From NCBI GenBank assembly GCA_965230265.1, contig OZ245999.1, forward strand, positions 3,548,349 through 3,612,348: 64,000 nt of DNA, given 5' to 3'. Shown here one piece after another: positions 8,589 through 17,323 of the stretch. Under the pieces are notes generated by a model, which worked only from the letters and a program-made list of their open reading frames with translations, ran no database searches and was not told the origin of the DNA. Positions within the stretch are counted from its first letter, which is position 1. Every line of letters begins with the position of its first letter. A program made the position numbers and the translations under genes. The stretch is from JAJFKX01 sp965230265 (GTDB lineage: Bacteria > Pseudomonadota > Gammaproteobacteria > Xanthomonadales > Wenzhouxiangellaceae).

Positions 8589-9361
8589 ATCACGCCTATA
8601 CCAACTGGATTGGCTACCGCACGCTGATGCGCAAGGAGCTGACCCGAATTCTACGGATTTGGGGACAGACTTTGGTACCACCGGCCATCACTATGTCGCT
8701 GTACTTTATTATCTTCGGCAACCTGATAGGTCGACGAATCGGTGATATGGGTGGCTTTGATTATATGCAGTTTATTGTGCCTGGTTTGGTGATGATGTCA
8801 GTCATCCAAAACAGCTATGGCAATATGGTTTCATCATTCTTTGGTGCCAAGTTTGGCCGGCATATTGAGGAAATCCTGATTTCACCACTGCCTAACTGGG
8901 TGATTTTACTTGGTTACCTATCCGGGTCCGTTGCACGGGGTTTGATGGTGGGGGCTGTGGTGATGTGTGTTGCATTGTTTTTTACTGATGTACAAATTCA
9001 TAACTGGCTGATAACCATCAGTGTGGTCTTGCTAACCGCCATTGTTTTTGGGTTGGCAGGGATGGTTAACGCTATCTTTGCTCAGAAGTTTGACGATATC
9101 GCTATTATCCCGACCTTTGTATTGACCCCACTAACCTACCTGGGTGGTGTATTTTATTCGGTGTCTTTGTTGCCCGATATCTGGCAGAACATCTCGGCGG
9201 TAAATCCCATTTTGTACATGGTCAATGCTTTTCGTTTTGGCATGCTGGGTGTTTCTGATGTTTCGCTGCTGACGTCTTACGTGATCATCTTTGGCTTTAT
9301 TATGTTGTTAGCGGGGGTTTGCTTATGGTTGCTGCACAAGGGTGTGGGTCTACGCAGTTAG
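8585..9361 (+). CDS. yadH: YadH-like ABC-2 permease
   Basis: 258 aa with six predicted membrane segments, the normal size and layout for YadH. The conserved HIEEILISPLPNWVILLGY region (about residues 93-111) is the cytoplasmic coupling motif of this ABC-2 subfamily, and LTYLGGVFYSVSLLP is also characteristic. It starts in a 4-bp overlap with yadG. This is a housekeeping-type locus and marks the chromosome side of the cluster. Confidence 0.9.
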   Translation: MNHAYTNWIGYRTLMRKELTRILRIWGQTLVPPAITMSLYFIIFGNLIGRRIGDMGGFDYMQFIVPGLVMMSVIQNSYGNMVSSFFGAKFGRHIEEILISPLPNWVILLGYLSGSVARGLMVGAVVMCVALFFTDVQIHNWLITISVVLLTAIVFGLAGMVNAIFAQKFDDIAIIPTFVLTPLTYLGGVFYSVSLLPDIWQNISAVNPILYMVNAFRFGMLGVSDVSLLTSYVIIFGFIMLLAGVCLWLLHKGVGLRS

Positions 9362-9400
9362 CCAGTAAAGTCAGAAGCTTCATTACAAACAAGAAAACAG

Positions 9401-9428
9401 TTGACAAACCCGTGAATACTGCCAGAAT
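9401..9428 (+). promoter_or_regulatory. Candidate sigma-70 promoter of the tRNA gene
   Basis: Perfect -35 TTGACA at 9401-9406 and a weak -10 CAGAAT at 9423-9428, with 16 bp between them. A GC-rich stretch follows before the tRNA, as in stringently controlled stable-RNA promoters. The perfect -35 and the correct distance to the tRNA support the call. Confidence 0.6.
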
Positions 9429-9442
9429 ACGCGGTTCCCTGC

Positions 9443-9519
9443 GGTGATGTAGCTCAGTTGGTTAGAGCGCGGCACTCATAATGCTGAGGTCGGTGGTTCA
9501 AGTCCACCCATCACCACCA
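9443..9519 (+). tRNA. tRNA-Met (anticodon CAT), elongator type
   Basis: 77 nt with CCA encoded. The acceptor stem GGTGATG (9443-9449) pairs with CATCACC (9509-9515), followed by discriminator A and CCA. The anticodon arm CGGCA-CTCATAA-TGCTG gives anticodon CAT, and the T arm contains GGTTCAAGTCC. Initiator tRNA is excluded because the first base pair is a normal G-C and the anticodon stem lacks the three G-C pairs of the initiator. An Ile2 tRNA with a modified CAT anticodon cannot be fully excluded. It stands right at the left border of the biosynthetic cluster. Confidence 0.93.
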
Positions 9520-10012
9520 TTGACCTTTTTCAAGGCATCTGAAAAGCCCGGACAAGCCAGCAGGTTTGCGCCTTATTAGTGAGTCATACAAAGCAACAGC
9601 AGATGTTGCATTATGTTGTTTGGCTACACTAATTGATGGTTTTCAGTTGACTAGGCTATTAAGCGTAGCTTAAATACTAACCTATTCGTAACAAAAAATT
9701 AAAGTATGATTGGTATCATAGAATGGAGTAATGTGGTGTTGTAAAGTGGGCAAAATGTTTGTCCGTCAGCTCAACTCTCGGAAAACAAAACTAAAACTTA
9801 GGTATTAGATAAAAGAAAAACTGCCTATGCTAGACTTTGGTATACCTGACTTCTTCGCTCGTGTAAGTCTGGAATAATAAGAACTAATCTAGATACTGTC
9901 TTCCGAGAAAACTTACGGATTGTGATGCTGCAAATCATGGTGCAGTATCTAATTACATACTAACTAAAATCAAATCTGAGGGTTTGGTCACAGAACGGAT
10001 ACGCCGAAATTT
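9520..10012 (+). promoter_or_regulatory. Leader region of the export/NRPS cluster, no gene seen
   Basis: No convincing coding sequence in 493 bp. A weak sigma-70-like promoter is TTGACT (9647-9652), 17-bp spacer, TTAAAT (9670-9675). An inverted repeat TATGAT-TGGT-ATCATA follows at 9705-9720. Further down, AGACTT (9832-9837) can pair with AAGTCT (9865-9870). GATGCTGCA (9924-9932) can pair with TGCAGTATC (9941-9949), or the latter segment can instead pair with AGATACTG (9891-9898). The last two pairings exclude one another, as in attenuator-like leaders. No aptamer class recognised. Confidence 0.45.
9705..9720. promoter_or_regulatory. Perfect 6-4-6 inverted repeat, possible operator
   Basis: TATGAT-TGGT-ATCATA, a symmetric 16-bp site about 30 bp downstream of the weak promoter candidate and 290 bp before the adaptor gene. 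Symmetry and location fit a repressor site, but no regulator gene is seen in the cluster part of this window. Confidence 0.35.
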
Positions 10013-11290
10013 ATGCAAGGAACAGCAGGTCAAGATCGAGAAATAGTCCCCAGATTTAAGCGCAAAGCGATGCTTATCAAGGTGGGGCTAGCGGTGCTTG
10101 CTATATTTGTAGTGCTCGCGTTGCTTTCGGTCACCGTTCCAGCTGTACAAAGGCTGACCAGTTCAGATATGTCGGTGTCCCGTGACTTATTGCGTATTTC
10201 CAGTGTAGAACGAGGTGACCTGCAGCGAGATATTGCTGTGGAGGGCACAATTGTTGCTTCCAATAGCCCGGCAATTTATGCCCCAACCACTGGCATTATC
10301 AATGTGCAAATAAGATCTGGTGACAGCGTCCAGAAGGGGCAAATACTGGCTGTTATTGATAGCCCACAGCTTGAGAACCAGCTTATCCAGGAAAAGGCAA
10401 CTTTAGAGCAATCGAAACTAGAGTTAGAGCGCCAGGAGATTCAAACCAAAAATTTATTGAGCGACTTACAGCATGATAAAGAGCTGTCAGAAGTCAATCT
10501 GGATCTGGAAAGAAGCAAAAAAAAGCGTGCTGATGAGGGGTTTGCCGCTCAGGTCATTAGCCAGGCAGAGTATGAGCAAAGGGCTGCCGAGCTCAAAAAA
10601 GCCGAGTTTGAATATCGACATGCTGTTCAAAATTTAGCACTTCAGAAAGAGAATTTAGAATTTGAGCTTGGTGCCAGACGATTTGAATTAAACCGTCAAC
10701 AATATGTTGTTGAAGATTTAAACCGCCAAGTTGAAGACCTTAAACTGAAATCCCCTATAGATGGCGTGGTTGGCAATGTAAATATCCGAGATCAGGATAA
10801 CGTCACAGCAACCGATTTGCTGATCACTTTAGTGGATTTGACCACTTTGGAAGTGGACTTATCAATTCCGGAAACTTTTGCAGATGATCTTGAGATAGGA
10901 ATGCGATCGGAAGCCACGGTTAATGGTGAAATAAAGATGGGCGAATTGGTTTCTATATCACCAGAAGTAGATAGCGGGTTTGTAGTAGGGCGCATGGGCT
11001 TTACGGATACTGTCGATAGGTTACGTCAAAACCAACGTGTCAATGTTCGCATTATTCTCGAAGAAAAAGCGAATGTATTAAAAGTGCGCAATGGTGCATT
11101 TGTTGAAAGTGGCGGTGGCCGTATTGCGTACATTGTCAAAGACAATGTTGCAACACGCCGAAATATTGAGCTGGGTGTTAGGAGTATTGCTTCGGTGGAA
11201 ATCATCACAGGTGTTCAGGAAGGAGAGCAAATAATCATTTCCAGCCTTGATAGATTCAACAATGTTGAAAATTTACTGATTACTAATTAA
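10013..11290 (+). CDS. Periplasmic adaptor subunit (MacA/HlyD-type membrane fusion protein)
   Basis: 425 aa. One membrane anchor near residues 20-45 (VGLAVLAIFVVLALL). Then a lipoyl-like half (YAPTTGIINVQIRSGDSVQKGQILAVIDSPQ), a long alpha-helical hairpin rich in Glu, Lys and Gln (about 120-240), the second lipoyl half (LKSPIDGVVGNVNI), and beta-barrel and membrane-proximal domains. This order defines adaptor proteins that link an inner-membrane pump to an outer-membrane channel. The ATG at 10013 has no obvious ribosome-binding site; an alternative ATG at 10070 lies just before the membrane anchor. It heads the export block, so it probably serves export of the peptide product. Confidence 0.85.
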   Translation: MQGTAGQDREIVPRFKRKAMLIKVGLAVLAIFVVLALLSVTVPAVQRLTSSDMSVSRDLLRISSVERGDLQRDIAVEGTIVASNSPAIYAPTTGIINVQIRSGDSVQKGQILAVIDSPQLENQLIQEKATLEQSKLELERQEIQTKNLLSDLQHDKELSEVNLDLERSKKKRADEGFAAQVISQAEYEQRAAELKKAEFEYRHAVQNLALQKENLEFELGARRFELNRQQYVVEDLNRQVEDLKLKSPIDGVVGNVNIRDQDNVTATDLLITLVDLTTLEVDLSIPETFADDLEIGMRSEATVNGEIKMGELVSISPEVDSGFVVGRMGFTDTVDRLRQNQRVNVRIILEEKANVLKVRNGAFVESGGGRIAYIVKDNVATRRNIELGVRSIASVEIITGVQEGEQIIISSLDRFNNVENLLITN

Positions 11291-11352
11291 ATACAAAACT
11301 TGCATGTGGCAGCACCAGCAAAAATAAACGGTGCCAGAAGGAGTAGGAAGCT

Positions 11353-12093
11353 ATGTTAAAAATGACCGGTGTTAGCAAAATTTATCGTACCTCGTCGATT
11401 GAAACTCGCGCACTTAATGAAATTGATTTACATATAAAGGCAGGTGAGTTTATTGCTGTAACTGGTCCGTCTGGTTCGGGTAAAACGAGTTTGTTGAATG
11501 TTGCTGGCCTGTTAGAGAGTTTTGAAGAAGGCGACTATTTGCTCGATGATGAAAACGTGAAAGGCCTGAATGACAATAAGCTATCTGCTTTACGTAATGA
11601 AAAGATAGGTTTTATTTTTCAGAGTTTCAATTTGCTCCCAGATCTGCCTGTGTTTGATAACGTGGATGTGCCGCTGCGCTACCGAGGTTTTGCTGCGAAA
11701 GAACGTAAACGGCGTATTGAAGAGGCTTTAGAGTTAGTTGGGCTAACATCAAGGCGTAATCATCTTCCAACACAGTTATCTGGTGGGCAACAGCAACGTG
11801 TTGCGATTGCCAGAGCATTAGCAGGTGAGCCAAGGTTTTTGCTTGCCGATGAGCCCACTGGAAACCTTGACAGCAATATGGCGAAGGAAGTGATGGAATT
11901 GCTGGAAAAAATAAACCAGGAAGGCACTACCATAATAATGGTAACGCACGATGATGAATTGGCATTAAGAGCCGGTCGCAATATCCATATTCTCGATGGC
12001 AAAATTCAGCAAGCTACCAATGACACAGCAATGGCATCAGATGTAGCGGTTACTATGCAGTCAGAGCAAGAGGTTAAACATGCTGACGTATAA
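11353..12093 (+). CDS. MacB/LolD-type ABC ATPase
   Basis: 246 aa, a single nucleotide-binding domain. GPSGSGKT Walker A, LSGGQQQRVAIARAL signature and LLADEPTGNLDS Walker B with D-loop are the exact hallmarks of the MacB/LolD family, whose members couple ATP to FtsX-type permeases by mechanotransmission. AGAAGGAGTAGGAAGCT precedes the ATG. It overlaps the next permease gene by 14 bp. With the adaptor and two separate permeases it forms a MacAB-like tripartite exporter, with the ATPase as a separate chain rather than fused as in E. coli MacB. Confidence 0.92.
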   Translation: MLKMTGVSKIYRTSSIETRALNEIDLHIKAGEFIAVTGPSGSGKTSLLNVAGLLESFEEGDYLLDDENVKGLNDNKLSALRNEKIGFIFQSFNLLPDLPVFDNVDVPLRYRGFAAKERKRRIEEALELVGLTSRRNHLPTQLSGGQQQRVAIARALAGEPRFLLADEPTGNLDSNMAKEVMELLEKINQEGTTIIMVTHDDELALRAGRNIHILDGKIQQATNDTAMASDVAVTMQSEQEVKHADV

Positions 12094-13441
12094 CTTACAA
12101 CTGGCCTGGCTGAGTTTAAAAGAAAGACCAGGTTTAACAGCATTGGCTATCTTGGCAATTGCAATTGGCTTGGGAATACTGATGACAATCCAGGCTCAAT
12201 CGTATCAAATGCAAAGCCTGCCTGTAGGCGAGGATAGCAAGAATATTTATCTGGTACAGATGGATAATCGGGATATCAATGCGCCAGCTATTGATCAGTC
12301 GTTTCAAATGCCTAGCTTAAGCTATCGCGATGCTATGAGTTTTCTTAATGAAGAAACGCCTGCATTAGAATCAACCATCACCTGGAAAACGCGCGGAATA
12401 GTGACCACCCCTGAACAGGATATCAACCCAACCAGAGGTATCGCGGTAGCAACAAATCACAATTTTTTTAATATATTCAATGTGCCGTTTTTATACGGAT
12501 CAGGCTGGGTAGCCGAAGCAGATGAGCAGGCAGGCGCAGTTGTAGTGATATCACGACGCTTGAACCGTACACTTTTCGGTGATCAGGATAGTGTGGGGCA
12601 GGAAATTATCATTATCGATAAGCTGGCGACCATTGTCGGTGTAATCGACGAGTGGCCTATAAAAACCCAGTTTTATGACCGAAGTTTCTTCTTGGGCTTC
12701 AATGACGACATCTTTCTGCCACAGAGTTTTGCAATAAGCATGAACTTGCCCCGATATACAAGGATTGATTGTAGAGCTGCTGATCAGGCACGCTTTCCAG
12801 CGTATCGATTAGCAGACATTCAACTAATAATAAACTCTGAATGTGCGTGGATAAACCTGTGGGTGAAGCTCGAAGATTCCCAGGCAGTAGAAGAATATAA
12901 AAACTTAATGGCTACGTATGTATCTGAGCAAAAAAGCTTAGGTCGCTTTCCGCGTGAGCCAAATAATTTTCTCGATAATATCGTAACTCATCAAAATGCT
13001 GCGCTTGGCAGAAATGTGAGATTTAAACTTTATCAGAGACTGTCATGGCTTTTTGCAGGTGTTTGTCTGCTTAATGCGATAGTGATTTTATTGGCCAGGT
13101 TTATTAGAAAGTCGAAGGAAGTCGCTTTACGACGAGCTTTAGGCGCTAAGCGCAATACGTTATTGATGCAATATTTTATTGAGTTAATTGTAATAGGTGT
13201 TATTGGCGGCCTTGTCGGAATCTTACTGTCATACATAGGCTTACAAGGGATGTTAGGTGTTTATATGTATTCTACAGATTACGAATATCCGCGTAGTGCA
13301 GTAGAGCAACTATACAGCCTGGATTGGCAATTAATTGGATACGCTTTGTTGGTAGGGGTGGCCAGCACAGTTTTAGCGGGTTTATATCCAATCTGGAAAG
13401 TATGTAACATCGCACCTGCACCACTATTAAAGGCTGAATAA
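12080..13441 (+). CDS. FtsX/MacB-type permease, first of two
   Basis: 453 aa. One membrane helix near the N-terminus (LTALAILAIAIGLGILMTI), a large periplasmic domain (about residues 45-320), then three C-terminal helices beginning with LFAGVCLLNAIVILLARF. The cytoplasmic stretch RKSKEVALRRALGAKR is the conserved FtsX-domain motif that contacts the ATPase. The start lies inside the ATPase gene, which implies coupled translation. It differs from the next permease in sequence, so the working pump may be a heterodimer. Confidence 0.88.
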   Translation: MLTYNLQLAWLSLKERPGLTALAILAIAIGLGILMTIQAQSYQMQSLPVGEDSKNIYLVQMDNRDINAPAIDQSFQMPSLSYRDAMSFLNEETPALESTITWKTRGIVTTPEQDINPTRGIAVATNHNFFNIFNVPFLYGSGWVAEADEQAGAVVVISRRLNRTLFGDQDSVGQEIIIIDKLATIVGVIDEWPIKTQFYDRSFFLGFNDDIFLPQSFAISMNLPRYTRIDCRAADQARFPAYRLADIQLIINSECAWINLWVKLEDSQAVEEYKNLMATYVSEQKSLGRFPREPNNFLDNIVTHQNAALGRNVRFKLYQRLSWLFAGVCLLNAIVILLARFIRKSKEVALRRALGAKRNTLLMQYFIELIVIGVIGGLVGILLSYIGLQGMLGVYMYSTDYEYPRSAVEQLYSLDWQLIGYALLVGVASTVLAGLYPIWKVCNIAPAPLLKAE

Positions 13442-13454
13442 GTTAGGAAAGCAC

Positions 13455-14669
13455 ATGGATATAAGACCAATATTATTAAGCCTAAAGCAAAATAAGTTTT
13501 TTGCATTAATGGTTATTTTGCAAGTGGCCTTGACATTGGCTGCAGTATCGCACTCTGCATTTAGTGTTAGTGCTTTATTGAAAGGCTGGAATAAAGAGTC
13601 AGGGCTGGTTGAGGAAAATCTAATTATCGAGCGGGCACAGTTCTTTGTAGATGATATTGATGTGGGTAGTGTTATACCTGAAGATTTAGAAAAGCTGAGA
13701 CGTCTGCCTGGTGTTCAGGCGGTAACCACTACCAATCAAATTCCCTTTTCTGCAGAAGGGCTTAGTGAAATATTTAAGGAGCCTGGCAATGAAGCACAGC
13801 GTTATCTTGCGGCTGTTTTTCAATTAAATGCATCAGCACTGGATGTGCTTGGTATTGAGTTGATAGCCGGCCGGAGTTTCAATGAAAACGAAGTGGTTCA
13901 AGGGCAGTTGTCAGCAACAACAGAGTACCCATCAGTAATTCTTATTAGTGAAGCATTAGCTCAAGAAGTATTCGGGGAAGAAAACCCAATAGGTAAAACC
14001 TTATGGCCAGTTAGGAATAGCCAACCGGCGGAAATTATAGGCGTTTACTCTAATTTTATGACGGGTGAAATTTTAAATGGAATAGGAAAACCATATAACT
14101 CAGCAATCCGTCCTATGGTGTTATGGAGTGCTGCTCAACTTGACCCCGGCTACCTTATGCGGGTAGAGCCAGGTGCTGCAGAAGGGCTGTTGGAAGATGT
14201 CCGGGATGTAATTTATCAGCAGCGCGGTCGTTATATGTTCCGCAATGAAGTGTTAACCCGAACGAAAAAAAGGATGTTTGATGCAAATAGCAGCCAAGCA
14301 ATGGTGATGACAAGCGTCAGCATAGTGCTCGTGCTTATTACGGCATTTGGTATGGTGGGTCTGGTTTCATTTCTTGTCAAGCAAAGACAAAGGCAGATAG
14401 GTATAAGGCGAGCTTTGGGTGCTGCAAAAAAAGATATATTAAGATATTTTCTTCTTGAGAATAGCTTATTAACCGTAGCCGGCTTAATTCTTGGAGTAGT
14501 AATTACCATTGGTATTGCGGTCAAGTATCCAACGCTCACCGGAAATGAGTTTATACGTTACGATCTGATTTTTGTTGTTGCGGTATTTTTATGGCTTATC
14601 AATATGGTGGCTGTATATTGGCCGGCTAAAAAAGCCTCTAAAGTTAATCCAGCGTTAGTGATGAGCTAG
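13455..14669 (+). CDS. FtsX/MacB-type permease, second of two
   Basis: 404 aa with the same four-helix FtsX layout as its neighbour: an N-terminal helix (FALMVILQVALTLAAVSHSAF), a periplasmic domain, and a C-terminal helical part with the motif KQRQRQIGIRRALGAAKKDI. AGGAAAGCAC precedes the ATG, 13 bp after the previous stop. Its periplasmic domain is about 50 residues shorter than that of its partner. Two different permeases with one ATPase suggest an asymmetric MacB-like complex; the stoichiometry is inference. Confidence 0.88.
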   Translation: MDIRPILLSLKQNKFFALMVILQVALTLAAVSHSAFSVSALLKGWNKESGLVEENLIIERAQFFVDDIDVGSVIPEDLEKLRRLPGVQAVTTTNQIPFSAEGLSEIFKEPGNEAQRYLAAVFQLNASALDVLGIELIAGRSFNENEVVQGQLSATTEYPSVILISEALAQEVFGEENPIGKTLWPVRNSQPAEIIGVYSNFMTGEILNGIGKPYNSAIRPMVLWSAAQLDPGYLMRVEPGAAEGLLEDVRDVIYQQRGRYMFRNEVLTRTKKRMFDANSSQAMVMTSVSIVLVLITAFGMVGLVSFLVKQRQRQIGIRRALGAAKKDILRYFLLENSLLTVAGLILGVVITIGIAVKYPTLTGNEFIRYDLIFVVAVFLWLINMVAVYWPAKKASKVNPALVMS

Positions 14670-14736
14670 TTAGAATAAAGCTGAATTATATAAAGTATGT
14701 ATATATTAAAAATTGGATCAAAGAGAAAATATTAAT

Positions 14737-16608
14737 ATGAATCGCAAAAAAGACAAAGTGGAATTGTCAAGTAAAAAAGATAAAGCGATAGAGCCAGCCA
14801 AGGTAAACAGTAAGGTTGGCGGTAGGCAGCCTGTAGTAGCTATTAAAAAGCTTGCAAGTCTACGCATGATTGCAAAATACATATGGCCACATAAAGTGCT
14901 GTTATTTGGCGGTATATTTGCCTTAGTGCTGACAACTCTTTGTACGTTAATAATATATCGATCTCTTGAATGGATTATTGATGATGGCTTTGCTGCGAGT
15001 AGCCTCGAAGCTATTTCTCCGTATTTTTTGGCAATATTCGGTATTATTGGGCTGCTGGCTATATCTTCTTTTATACGATTTTTATGCATTGCTTTACTTG
15101 GCGAGCGAGTAGTAGCAGATATCCGAGAAGCTGTGCATAGGCATTTATTGAGTCTCTCTCCATCGTTTTTTGAAACGAATCGTCCATCTGAAATTGCTTC
15201 ACGTTTAACTGCTGACACTACCTTGATTCAAACAGTTGTTAGTACTGTTATACCTATAGCTCTGGCAAGTAGTTTTCAGGCAATTGGCGCACTGGTCATG
15301 GTGATTCTGATTAGTCCGATATTGGTGTTGGCAATTTTGGGGGTGGCCGTGTTAATTATGATTCCAGTTATCTATCTTGGCAGGAGAGTTCGACGACTCT
15401 CAAGAGCTAGCCAAGATAGAGTCGCAGGCGTAGGGACGATGGCTAACGAAGCATATGGTGCTATACAAATAGTGCAGGCATTTACCCGAGAGCCAGAAGA
15501 AATATCCCGTTTTTCTGAAACAGTTGAAAAGGTATATGCGGTAGCAAAAAAACGCATATTAACTCGAGCTTGGTTAGTGGTAATAACCATAACTTTGGTT
15601 TACGGATTGCTTAATTATGGTCTTTGGGTAGGAGCCGAGGCAGTATTTTTAGAGCGAATAACTGCTGGCCAGCTTGCAGCATTGTTAGGTCTTGGAGCGC
15701 TTGCCGCAACATCACTGACAAGTCTTAGTGAGGTCGTGACCATATTGCAACGTGCTGCCGGTGCCGCTAGCCGTCTTTCAGAATTGCTTAGTACTAAATC
15801 AGACTTACTCATTGCTGATGCCCCAAGCACAATATCACTTCCAATAAAGCAAGCGATACAGTTTGACGATGTTTCCTTTGCCTATCCTAGTAAGCCAGAC
15901 ATAAAGGCGCTGAAAAACTTCTCCATGGATATTGCTACCGGTGAAACGGTAGCAATTGTTGGTGCATCTGGGGCAGGTAAGTCAACAATACTGCAGTTGT
16001 TATTGCGTTTTTTTGACCCACAAGAAGGCGCGGTCAAATTTAATGGTCGTGATATTCGGGAATTCGAACCACAGGAGCTGCGCAGAATGTTTGCGTTTGT
16101 TCCGCAAGAAACCGTTATATTTGCCAACACGATCGAAGAAAATATTCGTTTTGGTCGACCTGATGCATCTGATAGTGAGGTCAAAGCGGCAGTGAATGCA
16201 GCTTCTTGCGCTGATTTTATTGAAGCACTCCCGGAAGGTATGAAAACCTATCTGGGTGAGCGAGGGGTCAGGCTTTCTGGAGGGCAGCGGCAGCGCATCG
16301 CAATAGCGCGTGCCATATTGCGCGATGCACCAATATTGCTATTGGATGAAGCCACGAGCTCGCTGGACAGTGAATCAGAAAGTAAGGTTCAAGATGCTAT
16401 TGAGGCCTTGATGGAAAACCGCACAACATTGGTCATAGCGCACCGTCTATCAACTGTACGCAATGCAGATAAAATCATTGTGCTGGATGATGGCTTAATT
16501 GTCGCCAGTGGTAAGCATGAAGATTTAGTAGCCAGCGGTGGTTTATATGCACGCTTGGCCAAATTGCAGTTTGCTGATGTTGCCCCAGAGCATGCAGTGA
16601 ATGAGTAA
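14737..16608 (+). CDS. Type-I ABC exporter half-transporter (MsbA-like)
   Basis: I prefer the ATG at 14737 (623 aa), with a purine-rich AAAGAGAAA upstream, over a TTG at 14713. The N-terminal 45 residues are a Lys-rich cytoplasmic extension. Six membrane helices follow (about residues 45-330), with the ABC-exporter landmarks SPSFFETNRPSEIASRLTAD and IQIVQAFTREPEE. The ATPase domain carries GASGAGKS, RLSGGQRQRIAIARAIL and ILLLDEATSSLDS. Both halves sit on one chain, so it works as a homodimer. SyrD-like exporters of this type occur in lipopeptide clusters. It stands between the MacAB-like pump and the biosynthetic genes, so the cluster has two export routes. Confidence 0.9.
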   Translation: MNRKKDKVELSSKKDKAIEPAKVNSKVGGRQPVVAIKKLASLRMIAKYIWPHKVLLFGGIFALVLTTLCTLIIYRSLEWIIDDGFAASSLEAISPYFLAIFGIIGLLAISSFIRFLCIALLGERVVADIREAVHRHLLSLSPSFFETNRPSEIASRLTADTTLIQTVVSTVIPIALASSFQAIGALVMVILISPILVLAILGVAVLIMIPVIYLGRRVRRLSRASQDRVAGVGTMANEAYGAIQIVQAFTREPEEISRFSETVEKVYAVAKKRILTRAWLVVITITLVYGLLNYGLWVGAEAVFLERITAGQLAALLGLGALAATSLTSLSEVVTILQRAAGAASRLSELLSTKSDLLIADAPSTISLPIKQAIQFDDVSFAYPSKPDIKALKNFSMDIATGETVAIVGASGAGKSTILQLLLRFFDPQEGAVKFNGRDIREFEPQELRRMFAFVPQETVIFANTIEENIRFGRPDASDSEVKAAVNAASCADFIEALPEGMKTYLGERGVRLSGGQRQRIAIARAILRDAPILLLDEATSSLDSESESKVQDAIEALMENRTTLVIAHRLSTVRNADKIIVLDDGLIVASGKHEDLVASGGLYARLAKLQFADVAPEHAVNE

Positions 16609-16638
16609 AGCAAGTAAAAATCGGGATAGGAAATAACA

Positions 16639-17019
16639 ATGGACAGTTTAGTTAAAAAATTAACAAGCGGCCAGCATCCTGTGGCAGCAGCACAGTATAA
16701 AGATGCCAGCGATTTTAAAAACAGTATAGATCGAAACTACGTGATCATTAAGTTCACAGAAACAAGTGGCGGTACAGAACTGGGTTTTAAATTAAATGAT
16801 TCGCTAACCAAACTAGATGGCTTGGACTTTGCTGAAGCAACTGGTGTTGCGCATATAGTTGGTGAATTAACCCTAAATTATCAGAAAGTTCGTTTTATAG
16901 CAGATATTGATTTGAGCACCTTAGAAGGTGAAGGTTATTTAGAATTAATAGAAGAGACAGGAAAATCAGTTAATCAAAGTAACAAAGCTCGGACAGAGTC
17001 TGGTGAAACTGTTCATTGA
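16639..17019 (+). CDS. Small conserved-looking protein of unknown function
   Basis: 126 aa, not recognised. AGGAAATAACA precedes the ATG. The sequence alternates short beta-type segments (YVIIKFTET, ELGFKLN, KVRFIADIDLS) with acidic turns, has no signal peptide or membrane segment and no Cys. GGTELGFKLN and GELTLNYQKVRFIADIDLS look like core strands. It lies 30 bp after the exporter gene and 34 bp before the MbtH-like gene, clearly inside the operon. A cytoplasmic accessory or immunity role is possible, but nothing in the sequence decides. Confidence 0.75.
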   Translation: MDSLVKKLTSGQHPVAAAQYKDASDFKNSIDRNYVIIKFTETSGGTELGFKLNDSLTKLDGLDFAEATGVAHIVGELTLNYQKVRFIADIDLSTLEGEGYLELIEETGKSVNQSNKARTESGETVH

Positions 17020-17053
17020 ATAATGATATGCAAAAATACATGGAGAAATAGTA

Positions 17054-17323
17054 ATGAGTCAAACCGAGACAGACACTCGAATTTATAATGTTGTAGTAAA
17101 TCATGAGGAGCAATATTCCATTTGGTTTGCTGATAGAGAATTACCGCTTGGTTGGGAAATCGTTGAAATACCAGAGAGTTGGAGTAAAAGCTACCAGGAA
17201 AACCTGACTGATGATGAAAAGTCACAAGCAGGCAATAAGCAGGAATGTCTTGCATATATCGAAGAGATTTGGACGGATATGCGACCATTAAGCTTGCGTA
17301 AGAAAATGGAAGCGGAACAATAA
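17054..17323 (+). CDS. MbtH-like protein with a central insertion
   Basis: 89 aa. MbtH-like proteins bind NRPS adenylation domains and are often needed for their solubility and activity. The family signature is present at both ends: NHEEQYSIWF (usually N-E-Q-SLWP), PLGW, then ECLAYIEEIWTDMRPLSLR. Between the Trp of PLGW and the Cys of ECL there are 30 residues, where ordinary members have about 11-12. The extra stretch is acidic and polar. The Pro of SLWP is Phe here. TGGAGAAATAGT precedes the ATG. It most likely serves the A domains of both NRPSs and possibly the stand-alone A domain. Confidence 0.92.
   Translation: MSQTETDTRIYNVVVNHEEQYSIWFADRELPLGWEIVEIPESWSKSYQENLTDDEKSQAGNKQECLAYIEEIWTDMRPLSLRKKMEAEQ

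Noticed and set aside
9443..9519. Initiator tRNA-fMet
   Set aside because: The 1-72 position is a normal G-C pair and the anticodon stem lacks three consecutive G-C pairs.
14713..14736. TTG start for the MsbA-like exporter
   Set aside because: The ATG at 14737 has a purine-rich stretch upstream; the TTG lies in an AT-rich stretch without one and would add only eight residues.
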